Source: Galaxea fascicularis (lineage: Eukaryota > Cnidaria > Anthozoa > Scleractinia > Euphylliidae). Taken from it: DNA of 64,000 nucleotides. Shown here one piece after another: positions 50,060-56,596 of the stretch. Each line of letters begins with the position of its first letter. The first letter of the stretch is position 1. The stretch lies in the NCBI GenBank assembly GCA_948470475.1, contig OX419335.1, forward strand, positions 34,882,819 to 34,946,818. The letters are read 5' to 3'. The notes under the pieces are model-generated. The model was given only the letters and a program-made list of their open reading frames with translations. It was not told the origin of the DNA and made no database searches. A program made the translations under genes and the position numbers.

Positions 50060-51566
50060 GCTGATCAGTTCATTTCAGTTCATTCATTGATCAGGAGAAA
50101 ATACAACCTTTGTGTGGTTTCGTTATTCCACCACTTCGCTCCCACAATCTTCATCCCGTATTTTGATGGAAGGTACACTTTAACCTATAAGGGATAGGAA
50201 GATTTTCACCAACAAGGAATTTACATTACCAGAATGCAGCACAGGTTATCTAGAGTTGCTTTGGGCTATGGGAAGATGTGGCTCTGGTAAGCACAGGGTT
50301 GGGCCATTTACCAAGTACAATGAGGCCCCAAGAGCACATGCCATTCTTAGGCCTGAGATGGATACCAGCAGGGATATAAAAGCCAGAGAGGCTCAAAACA
50401 AATTGGCAAGAACAGTGAAATCCAAGCTTAAAGGTGACGAGATCCAAGAGATTAGGATAGATATTGTGGTGATAGTTCTTTCAGCCTTTTAGTTATGATT
50501 CACTGGGAGTGACAAGGGGTGACCTGAACTGAATTTGAAAGAGGCCTTGAAAAAACAACCTTCTGGAAATGTCTATAACTTCATCCTTTTTATTGTTAAA
50601 TGTTGTTTTTAACTTTGCAGGAGTTTGAAATAAGAGAAATGAAAAAATTCACAGAAGGATTAAAAGGAACATATGTTGGGAAGATACAGGTAAATTTACC
50701 CCACTAAGTGCTGTGTAACTGTTTTCATTGTTTTTTATGATACATTTGTATGAGGGAAAATAGTTAATAGTTAAACTTGAAGGTGTAAAACTGTATACAG
50801 TGTATTCCAGTTGTGATGAAAGAAGTGGGTGTTTCTAATAGTGTGATTGATGAAGCAGATTCTGGGTCCTGTAGGGCTTCCCCTTTTTTAACAACGTAAC
50901 TCTATAGTTTCTTCACAGAAAGCTCTCTTTATTGGGTCTGCTTTAAAGCAATGTTAGGTGGTAATAAGTGGTATTACAGGCAGTAAATTTTACCGGTTAC
51001 CACCTGAAAAGGAGAACACTGGGTTTTGCATCTAAGTCATTTTGTATGTGGGTGACCAAAATTTGGGACATTAGAGAAAAACTACTCGGGTGCAAAATGA
51101 TCAAAATTTGTGATGTAGGAGAAAACTGGAGACACAAAAGGTAGCTTCAGACTGGGATCTCTGTGGTGGGTAGCCCAGCTATAATAATAATTATTATTGC
51201 GGCACAAGTGTATGCTAGATAGGGATGCATTGACTGTAATCATGCCCCATTCAACAAGCATGAGACAGGGTTTTATTAACAGCAACCAAGAAAACACATT
51301 GCTGGATTTTGATGGATTCAATTTGCAAGAGCAACCATTAATCTGGCATGGTTGCTAATCCAATCAAAACTCAATAATTGCATCAGTGATACAGGTTTTA
51401 ATTAATAAGTTTAAATCATCTTGTATCTTTTTAGAGCCTGGAAGAAAAATACAGCTCTCAGAAGAAAGTGACACAGGCATTAGAGTCATATATTCTCAAT
51501 TTACAAGCTGTTGATGGTGCAAGAAGGGAAAGAATTGCAGTGGAGAAAACAGAACCTGAATCGTAG
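29634..51566 (+). CDS. TSC1: Hamartin, TSC complex subunit 1
   Basis: Scaffold of the TSC complex that holds TSC2, the GAP for Rheb, and restrains mTORC1 at lysosomes. Seventeen exons join in phase: 29634-29861, 29995-30084, 31049-31111, 32250-32394, 33484-33638, 33814-33887, 34403-35941, 36758-36804, 37838-38004, 45742-45818, 46451-46504, 47323-47419, 47534-47629, 48828-48969, 49808-49896, 50621-50689, 51435-51566, giving 1087 aa (human 1164). Residues 1-252 are the helical HEAT-like core (TLLGHIVRKQPSW, LHLHVAVYLFFHRLYAMYPN, WKQKEPHDIVIECMKLSLDP at the next junction). One 1.5-kb exon encodes a long Ser/Thr-rich disordered region. WTHFGGDPPADE and LLHNQLLFERHKCDLHAIRN open the C-terminal coiled coil that binds TSC2 in other animals. 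The start is fixed by an in-frame TAG just upstream. Intron 5 uses a GC donor. The long human C-terminal tail is absent. Confidence 0.95.
31559..31969. mobile_element. MITE with CCCAGGGGGGT termini (family B, copy 1)
   Basis: The left end CCCAGGGGGGTGGGGGTTCT and CCAGATTTCAAGTGACAGGG are mirrored at the right by CACTCAAAATCCAGAGTATC and CCCCCCTGGG. A second copy sits at 54781-55310. It is in TSC1 intron 3. Confidence 0.75.
33151..33408 (-). repeat. Inverted pair of a short repeat with hammerhead-like core
   Basis: The unit GTTTCTAAAGAAACTGTGG ... GACCACCGTACAGGGATTCT is followed by its own inverted copy, forming arms of about 95 bp around a loop near 33305. On the minus strand the first arm reads GGATTCGCT, CTGACGA, a small hairpin, GAAA, CGTC, AGC and GAATCC: the order of a type I hammerhead with a very short stem III. 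It is in TSC1 intron 4, about 75 bp before exon 5. Confidence 0.75.
36496..36731. mobile_element. MITE with GGGCCCGGTTGTTCGAAAGC termini
   Basis: GTTGTTCGAAAGCCGATTAA at the left is exactly mirrored by TTAATCGGCTTTCGAACAAC at the right, with CTGGGCCC-type flanks. It ends 26 bp before TSC1 exon 8, so it supplies sequence close to the acceptor. Confidence 0.85.
37107..37340. repeat. Two tandem 118-bp units
   Basis: AAACTTGTGAAACATGTCTT starts both units (37107 and 37225), and each runs to CTTTCTTTCAATTG with only a handful of substitutions. It lies in TSC1 intron 8. Confidence 0.8.
38178..38307. repeat. Ngaro-like split repeat A, terminal copy
   Basis: 130 bp starting TTAACTTGTCGATAAGC, identical to 38556-38685. 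It forms the left boundary of the element on the plus strand. Confidence 0.9.
38402..38685. repeat. Ngaro-like internal split repeats B and A, fused
   Basis: B (38402-38555) and A (38556-38685) abut with the junction CTCAT/TTAACTTG. In the DIRS/Ngaro model this internal junction restores the joined ends of a circular intermediate. Confidence 0.9.
38995..39924 (-). CDS. Tyrosine recombinase of the Ngaro-like element
   Basis: 309 residues. It is expected to insert the circular double-stranded cDNA into the host by strand exchange. The N-terminal SAM-like region starts near residue 5 (SSTRRTYSCAQEKFVNFC). The catalytic set is visible: Arg143 in FGFLRSAEF, His258 and Arg261 in SSHSFRIGAAT, Trp284 in LGRWKSDAY, and Tyr289 or Tyr292 as nucleophile. 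A Lys in FIKASKTDPF near residue 184 is in the usual beta-hairpin position. The start codon lies 20 bp beyond the stop of the RT frame. Intact, with no stops or shifts. Confidence 0.92.
   Translation of the reverse strand: MYQGLASSTRRTYSCAQEKFVNFCIMTGHLSPYGSPCPASEWTLCLFATFLADSLRHSSIKVYLSAVRSLHVDQGFPDPLENCLRLQRVVRGIKRSQGALPSRPRLPVSSNILRIIYSAIDLKSFDDVMFWAACLLAYFGFLRSAEFTVPSLSAFNPSVHLSVSDVSVDVPLNPSCLQVFIKASKTDPFRKGCNILIGLGSPPLCAVQAVVSYLARRGHRPGPLFLLENGLPLTRSLVTDRLRAILLSVGLSGDFSSHSFRIGAATSAAKAGVPDHLIQVLGRWKSDAYKQYIRTPPDVLIRAAKSLVE
39945..41558 (-). CDS. Reverse transcriptase-RNase H of the Ngaro-like element
   Basis: 537 residues. The RT domain spans about 60-280, with FDIESAYR (Asp160) and the catalytic YLDD at 226-229; FGVIPKKGQPGKWRLIVDLS is the expected fingers block. 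RNase H follows at about 385-505, with Asp393 (SSDASG), Glu426 (AYKELFP), Asp451 (HVDNEAV) and Asp501 (GIADALSRF) in place. There is no protease, DDE integrase or DAM methyltransferase domain; absence of the last separates Ngaro from DIRS1-type elements. The first ATG is chosen; translation might instead run on from the gag frame by an unknown mechanism, as about 190 bp separate them. Confidence 0.92.
   Translation of the reverse strand: MTLPAVRDVSPLNFELFEAELTLYPDRAKANFVLQGIKEGFRLGCDKPVTLKSARRNKLSAYQHSGVIDMYLATEVRLGRVAGPFDVPPVPDLHVSSFGVIPKKGQPGKWRLIVDLSSPLGHSVNDGIDPESWHLQYIKMDDIIKMVSKFGPGALVAKFDIESAYRNIAIHPSDRHLLGLKWRNAYYIDLALPFGLRSAPAIFNSVAELVEWILVHNYGILDLLHYLDDFILAAPANSVVCASNLQIAVAVVARLGLPLHPQKCVGPASCIVVLGIELDTAAQIARLPADKFSALQEALSHWSTRKCCSKKDLQSLIGRLHHACMVVWPGRTFLRRMINLLSCFRNDSHPIRLNVEFRKDLAWWVEFFGQWNGISFFLFPSLEPLPDFSVSSDASGAIGYGAFLDNEWFNGRWSTLQFPLSIAYKELFPVVLAAHVWGPGWSRRRILFHVDNEAVVHILNSRTSPDPNIMHLLRSLLKAAACFSFTFAAIHVPGRNNGIADALSRFNFQAFFTQAPQAKKFPIFIPPPLLAQLSIVI
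41752..43044 (-). CDS. Gag-like protein of the Ngaro-like element
   Basis: 430 residues from MPPRRTRNSLES; an in-frame ATG at 43218 lies inside terminal repeat B and is less likely. The N-terminal half is Ser/Pro/Ala-rich and low in structure. A helical region follows (SWMEAFSIFYLI, WRDLTSYKLLILRTYRQF, WLDYDRAFREHAA), typical of DIRS-order gag proteins. Near the C-terminus, CHSWNAGHCIAVNPQCRFRH has the spacing C-x7-C-x6-C-x3-H of a CCCH-like zinc finger, then a basic end (EPKRRKRH). It is expected to package the element's RNA. Confidence 0.8.
   Translation of the reverse strand: MPPRRTRNSLESSVPPAVSSAPPSTVSVSTNAVLTSVQASRSPTNASISPEFLAEVIQAIQTPISAIVQKSLSAVVGAHSVSQGLPAISAQGPSLATRAVHLDAQGSHQPWSSSAAAGFLPSTSTSSSPPVPVATPTNVSTGMLSSLVVPSFVPVFSAAPLSSLAHCSSVVHSLPATVNSALASQPIVCPTSVPSLTALPLQQPFVVGPGYSPVPFKVVSQITAGKFVNLEDLLAENITMPEQEPQLWFNGQLVLSHTPKKRKRLITDIASWMEAFSIFYLILCSSFPHRWRDLTSYKLLILRTYRQFSGFCWLDYDRAFREHAAAEKVTDWSKMHVQLFNYHTAGAQVRTRPASSSVVSSQAEASGNASSKVICHSWNAGHCIAVNPQCRFRHACSRCWGTHRATSCTSSQSSRTRSPDSDEPKRRKRH
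43142..43295. repeat. Ngaro-like split repeat B, terminal copy
   Basis: 154 bp ending GATAATCTCAT, identical to 38402-38555. It forms the right boundary on the plus strand, after which TSC1 intron sequence (CAAATGAGTGG) resumes. Confidence 0.9.
44281..44456. mobile_element. Foldback element, family C, copy 1
   Basis: GGTAGGCAAAAATGAAATTT is mirrored near the right end by AATTTTTACCTAC. The centre holds CTTTGTCTCCTAACC facing GGTTAGGAGACAAAG. Family members sit at 48601-48752 and 58303-58467. In TSC1 intron 9. Confidence 0.75.
44694..44940 (+). pseudogene. Possible LINE 3' fragment
   Basis: A frame with TKFGLLHCKIRNWNALPENI resembles the RDWNNLP-type C-terminal motif of CR1/L2-like LINE polymerases, as seen at 2632-3185. 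Short and degraded; the assignment is tentative. Confidence 0.4.
46525..46924. mobile_element. MITE with AAAACCCATGAGTAAGAA termini
   Basis: AAAAACCCATGAGTAAGAAC on the left is imperfectly mirrored by TTTCTTACTTGGTGGGTTTT on the right, and AGGTTCTTAC/GTAAGAACCT half-sites recur inside. It begins 20 bp after TSC1 exon 11. Confidence 0.65.
47745..48225 (-). repeat. tRNA-Leu-like SINE interrupted by a nested element
   Basis: On the minus strand the head (48216-48141) reads GGTAGGATGGCTGAGTGGTT, with B box GGTTCAAATCCCG and an extended variable-arm region, resembling tRNA-Leu. The body, with GTTTGCCTCCCC, continues to about 47745. A 247-bp element splits the body at 47851-48097. In TSC1 intron 13. 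Confidence 0.75.
47851..48097. mobile_element. MITE nested inside the SINE
   Basis: CATAGGCGTACGGG at the left and CTGTACGCCTATGC at the right are inverted repeats. The flanks TGAGGAG (47844-47850) and TGAAGAG (48098-48104) form an imperfect 7-bp target-site duplication; the homologous SINE at 13600-13750 has the uninterrupted site. Confidence 0.8.
48601..48752. mobile_element. Foldback element, family C, copy 2
   Basis: TTCAAATTGAAATTCAGTTA is mirrored by TACCTGAATTTCAATTTGAC, with a centre CACCTAACCCTAATTA facing GATTAGGGTTAGGAG. In TSC1 intron 13, 76 bp before exon 14. Confidence 0.7.
49976..50059. repeat. (ATCA)n microsatellite
   Basis: About 80 bp of near-perfect tetranucleotide repeat in TSC1 intron 15. 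Confidence 0.95.
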
Positions 51567-52726
51567 TTGTTATTATTATTAGACTTATTTAAGAAATAAT
51601 TATATTAATAATTGTGTATTAAATCCTTGCAGCTCTCCCAAGTGAGAGAAGTGGGGTGGGGTGTATACCAGGTGTGGTCTGCTGTGAGGACTGGTTTGGA
51701 TTGTAAGTTAAGGTGATATATTGTAAAGGATGAAGCAAATAATTGATTACAAGCAAAGGCAATTCACACCTGTTAGCCGTTGCTCAGTGCTACTTGTAGC
51801 AGTAAAATTATTTTCTAGTGCCCAACAGTTTTTGTCATAGAATTATACTTTCAGTAAAAATTAATTGGTTGACATTAATTATTTTAAGTCAATTTGCTTT
51901 TCTTATTTTTTCTGTAATTCACTTCTTTGTTTCTTTCACTGGGCTTAAAGAACATCTGAAGAATGTATTAATATTTTCTCTACAAAATATAAATTTGAGT
52001 GGCATTATTTTTAGAAGAAGAGAGGAATAATGCTCTCTTTTTTATACCAATAATTTATTATTGTTCAACTGTCTTTGTCAGACAGTAATGGGTCTACATT
52101 TCCTTCTCTTATGTAGTTGCAGAGTGTGTCACTGGAGAATAGTGTTACCCTTTTACAATGTGACTTTCGTATAGACTAAAAGCTCATCTGAACTTGAGGT
52201 TCTGCTGCTGGTTTTCAGCTCTTTGAGAGTGCTTCATCCAGAGTGAATGATTTGTGCATATGAAAGTTGTCTTCCTTAAACCATAATTTTCTATTCTCAC
52301 AAGCTCCCGACTGTGGATCAAATGGGTATAATTACCCTAACTTCACAGTTTTATTGTTTAACATTGCACAACATGTTAAAAACTTCATGCAGGCATGACT
52401 GTATACTTGAAGTTTTCATTTGAGAACTAGCTGTAAAATAAATTATTTGACATAGTTATTCTTAGCTTTAAACAACCTACCCAAAAAGCATGGAGTGCTA
52501 TTTAATTTAATAAATACATAACACTTTTTCTGTTTCTGTTCTGCTTATCTCTTGCCAATCACAGGCAGCCTTAATGCATGATGCAAATATTAAAGTAATT
52601 ACCGGTAAGATTTATTTGAGCACTGTGTGTGGGATGTGACTCTCTGAAGGAAATACTGGTACTCTGCTGTACTCCGTTATGCATACGTATTTATTAAGTG
52701 ATTTATGGGTAATCATGAAAACACAG
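51567..52726. other. 3' flank of TSC1; no gene seen
   Basis: AT-rich. An AATAAA lies near 52437, about 870 bp after the stop, and is a candidate poly(A) signal. Nothing else is recognisable. Confidence 0.45.
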
Positions 52727-53029
52727 TCAGGGTTGCCATGCTCTGGAGAAATCAGGGAAAACAGATGTTTTTCAAGGTCGGGGAAAAGTCAGGGAAATTC
52801 TAAATTCTGTCTGAAAGTCAAAGAAAAGTCAGGGAATTTTACTTTTGACTAGCCATTAGGTTTCGTAAGGAGATTCCATGGTAGTAAAGGCGTTGTCATT
52901 TAAAAGAATTCCTGCAAAGGATTTTTTTTTGTAGATCCACTGCTGGCTTTATTGCCCAGGGTCTTGTCTTGGATGATCAGTGAAAAGTCAGGGAATTTTT
53001 TTTTCTATCCCTGTAAGTGGCAACCCTGA
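52727..53029. mobile_element. MITE with TCAGGGTTGCCA termini
   Basis: TCAGGGTTGCCA is exactly mirrored by TGGCAACCCTGA. The inside has AAAGTCAGGGAATTTT repeats. 303 bp, non-coding. Confidence 0.85.
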
Positions 53030-53473
53030 AAGTGGCAAACCAAGTTTCAAACTAAGGTACAATGCAATGTGTGGGCAAAACCCCACTGGGCCAAACAGTT
53101 AAAATATTGACCCGCCACACTATTGTTTATTTTCTTTTTTTAACTAGAGTGAACAAAGTCCCAACAAGAATCGATTATTATTTAGCTTTGAATTTTGTGC
53201 TGTCACTGCACAAACTTAATACTGACTTAATACTGTGAAAAGGTCTTAAGACACCCCTCGCCATTTATGATGTACATAAAGGGAGTTCCTAAACAAATGG
53301 CTTCCACTAGTTGGCACATATATTTATGCCTCTTGACTGTTATCCTGGCAATTAAAGAACAATGGAGTATTTGGTAAGTGATTTCCAAGGCTAAATAATC
53401 AGGACATTGGAACATTCCTTGTTTCAACAAAATAGAAATTAGGTATTTAAATATTAATTTTTCTAAAACACAT

Positions 53474-53487
53474 TAGTATCACCCAAC

Positions 53488-53523
<36 letters not shown>

Positions 53524-53624
53524 CTACTACTAGAGGACTATTAGTAACAGTCCTTGAGTAGCAGTTGAGTGTGACACTTTCTTTCATTTTATTCCCAAAT
53601 AAATATTTCTTCAACTTGCATTTG

Positions 53625-53660
<36 letters not shown>

Positions 53661-53776
53661 GGTGATACTAAAACAATTACACCCTTCGCTCTCGAGAGCC
53701 ACGGGTCAATAGCCCATTCGGTTTTGCCTCATGGGCTATTGACCTATATCCCTTGTGGGCTATGGGTCTAATTGTT
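53474..53776. mobile_element. Two-part inverted-repeat element (family A, copy 2)
   Basis: TAGTATCACCCAACTAGT is mirrored by ACTAGTTGGGTGATACTA ending at 53670. It is followed directly by a second palindrome from AACAATTA (53673) to TAATTGTT (53776), with TCAATAGCCCAT paired to ATGGGCTATTGA inside it. Same plan as 20771-21230. Confidence 0.7.
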
Positions 53777-53890
53777 AAGTATATTATTGTGTTGTAAGGC
53801 AACCACAATTTTTTGCATTGCTAAGTTATTTAGTACATGCTTTTTACTTTTAGTTGACTGTGTAAAGTTGCCAAAAGACTGAAACTTGTA

Positions 53891-54272
53891 TTAACCTTTT
53901 AGCTCCCAAGATCTAATTATTATAATTATTACTAACTGTCCTTTCTAGCTGCTATACAGTTCCTTGTACATTAGGAGAATGTGGAGTTATATCAAGATAA
54001 CACCCTCTGGCTGATAAGTTTGTAGGGGTCGTGAATGGTACCTCGTAAACTTTTCATCTGATTTCGAAATCTTGACAGCAAAGGGTCTCAAAGTCTTGTT
54101 TATGGTGCATTAATTTTGGTCTTAAAGTCTTGCATGTTTGGTCTTGGTCTCGGATTTTCAAACAAGGGTGTCGGTCTTGGTTTGTCTATTCTCATCACCT
54201 GTCTGCTGGATGATGTATTGATATTTTAAGGAGAAGTTACATGCTAATCGCTTCTGGGAGTTAAAGGGTTAA
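53891..54272. mobile_element. Inverted-repeat element of the TTAACCCNTTAAC family
   Basis: TTAACCTTTTAGCTCCCAAG on the left and CTTCTGGGAGTTAAAGGGTT plus AA on the right are inverted copies. Non-coding; related ends occur at 5274-5486. Confidence 0.65.
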
Positions 54273-54780
54273 TTTTTGTCTGCTGCTTTCCTTGTAGTCT
54301 CACTATTGGTAGAATGTTGACCAGTGTCATACTCAACCTACTTATTATTTAGATGGCAAACTCAAGGTTGTTCTTGATTGTTAGTTTGCCATAACTCTAC
54401 CATCAGATTTGGTAGAATCCAAGTGTACCGTCATCTTGATGTTACTATTCATTCAACAAAGAAATGATATGGTGGTTTTGTTTTGAAATAAAATCTCTTC
54501 TTCTGAACTTTGTTGTTCAAAAGCTTTTTTGAATTGAAATGTGTGAATTTCTCCCTGTTTAGTATACTATGCCCAAAATAGGAGGACATTTTCCTCTTTG
54601 ATAGCCTGAGTATCAGGCGTTTCTGCCTGATAGGGCCTGATATTCAGGCTACCTCTTTGAGTATGAGGGAATGAAGCAGGAAAAGAATGTTGATAGTGAG
54701 GCCAAAGCTGAACAGCAAAAATATAGGGATAAACAAGCAGACGTAAAGATGTTCTGTTAGTAAATATATATCAACTGATA

Positions 54781-55310
54781 GAGAGTGGATTTCAAGTGAC
54801 AGGGATGATCCAAGGATGTTTTTGGTAGGGAATTCTAGCAAGTATTTTTTTGTGTGACTTAATTTCAGTAGGAATTTTATTGAGTATTTTAAACAATCGG
54901 AAGATTCGTGGTTGTGCCCTAGTTCACTTTCCAATGGCTTTTTTATCTTACAGAGAGGGTTTGCTCACTTGACCAGTGGCCATATTGGTTTTTTGAAACA
55001 AAAGTAAGATATTGCTAAAATAGAGTACAATTCCTGAAAGACTGGTTATTTCCTCCAACATGACCATCATTCCTTTCTTTTGCTCTTCCAACATGGCTGC
55101 TGTGGTGTCATGTGAACACACTCTATATCATTATTTCAATCCTTTTTGGAAATTTTTAAGGCATGGAGATTTGGCATGGGAGTTTTTTGGGGTCAAGTTT
55201 TGGTCCAGGGTTTTTTTGGTGTTTTTCTGGAAACCCAAGGGATGTGTTTTAGTTTTGATTTTGCCACCATTCGATCATCTCCGTCACTTGAAATCTGGGG
55301 TACTTAATTC
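54781..55310. mobile_element. MITE family B, copy 2
   Basis: GGATTTCAAGTGACAGGGAT at the left is mirrored by CGTCACTTGAAATCTGGGGT at the right, as in 31559-31969. The central stretches (TTTTAAACAATCGGAAGATT; GGCATGGGAGTTTTTTGGGG) match the other copy, with extra sequence between. Confidence 0.7.
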
Positions 55311-55439
55311 CCATTCAAAATAATTAAATACATTGAAACACAAATTAAATTATACCATCACTTGCAAATTCTGTTGGCTTTCAAATGCAAGCATTCCTTT
55401 CCTACCCTAACCTTTTGACAACGACCCTCCATTACTTCT

Positions 55440-55745
55440 TGGCAGTACATATTATAGTAATACAGTATATATACTGTAACATTTTAAGCCATTAACATCG
55501 TCGGATTTATACAACCCCTATAATACCGACGCTAATCATATGCCGTCAGTTGTTGGCCTAAAATGTTACAGTATGGAATAAGTGTGGTTCCAAATTAAGC
55601 CGTTAGTTATTGGCCTAAAACGTTACAGTATGTATTAATAATTTTTATTGTGGTTCCAAATTAAGCCGTTAGTTATTGGCCTAGAAGTTATTGGCCTAAA
55701 ATGTTACAGTATATATACTGTGATAACAGCATATTAAGCCGTTGT
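55440..55745. repeat. Tandem repeat array with CAGTATATATACTG palindromes
   Basis: Repeats of CCGTTAGTTATTGGCCTAAA and TGTTACAGTAT alternate with TGTGGTTCCAAATTAAG (two near-identical units). The palindrome CAGTATATATACTG opens and closes the array. It overlaps the expected 3' UTR of the HDDC2-like gene; an AATAAA (minus strand) near 55644 is a candidate poly(A) signal. Confidence 0.75.
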
Positions 55746-55755
55746 CTAAACGCCC

Positions 55756-56328
55756 TTATTTCTTTGTTTGATCGCGTAACTCGTTAATTTGTTTCACCCA
55801 GTCTTTGACTAAAGGGTGTTGAAATTTGTCTTTCGTGACGTCAAAGAATTCCTGCAGCCAGCCTGTGCCAGACCTTCCCTCACTTTCCTCGTATTCGTGA
55901 GCCTGTAGAATCATTTCAAAGCGATCCAAATCCTTAACAAACTTCGCTTCTTCGGTCTGCTGTGATTCATATTCCTGCCACAAGGAGAAGAATTCCTTCC
56001 CAACATCTTCACCGACCAAACTCGATAAATACTCCATCGCTTCCTCTTCACGCTTGTGTTTCTCCTCTTTGCTGACTCCATCAAACGGGGTGATATCACC
56101 GACGATGCATTCCGCCATGTCATGGACCAGTGCGAGTTTAATACAATGATCTCGGTTGATGTTAGCGGCTTTGTTGCTCCCACTCAAAAGAAAGCTCATG
56201 ACAGCCATTCGGTACATATGGTCAGAAACACTTTCTGGAGAATTCACTCCGCGATAAACCCAGCCTGTGCGTTTCGTAGACTTGAGCTTTCCTACTAAAG
56301 TCATGAATTTAAGTAGATCCGTCATCAC
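55756..56328 (-). CDS. HDDC2: HD-domain 5'-deoxynucleotidase, HDDC2-like
   Basis: 190-residue HD-superfamily phosphohydrolase; relatives such as YfbR and human HDDC2 (204 aa) remove the 5' phosphate from deoxynucleoside monophosphates. The metal-binding residues are visible: His37 in SVSDHMYRMA, His69-Asp70 in LALVHDMAECIVGDI, and the final Asp in KDLDRFEM (132-139). VYRGVNSPESVSDH is the family N-terminal signature. The whole protein is one uninterrupted frame, whereas its neighbours have eight or more coding exons. It faces AIMP1 across 268 bp, so the two probably share a promoter. A second ATG follows the first directly; either may start translation. Confidence 0.93.
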   Translation of the reverse strand: MMTDLLKFMTLVGKLKSTKRTGWVYRGVNSPESVSDHMYRMAVMSFLLSGSNKAANINRDHCIKLALVHDMAECIVGDITPFDGVSKEEKHKREEEAMEYLSSLVGEDVGKEFFSLWQEYESQQTEEAKFVKDLDRFEMILQAHEYEESEGRSGTGWLQEFFDVTKDKFQHPLVKDWVKQINELRDQTKK

Positions 56329-56596
56329 TGAAGCAAATTATACAACCACGAGAAGTGAGAAGTTATATGTCCACCGGTCTATCGACCCGCTATTTTTCAC
56401 CAGGCGTTCTCTGCGCCGGTCTTGACTTTTGTGTTACAAATCATGTATTCCTACATGACATATCTACTAACACCGCTGACACTCTGCCTTGATTTTGATT
56501 CTGGAATTCATGTTCCGTGTCCCATTCTGTAGAGGAAATAGACACATTTTTACCAAATACAACATTCTTCGAGTAATTTTCCAGGCAAGAGTAAAC
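56329..56596. promoter_or_regulatory. Divergent promoter region between HDDC2 and AIMP1
   Basis: 268 bp between the two start codons with no other feature. Close head-to-head spacing implies both genes start here; 5' leaders must be short or use this segment. No TATA element or obvious symmetrical site is seen. Confidence 0.55.

Noticed and set aside
50256..50492. 78-residue frame in TSC1 intron 15
   Set aside because: Somewhat protein-like, but no homologue is recognised, no splice connections are evident, and it is not needed for TSC1.
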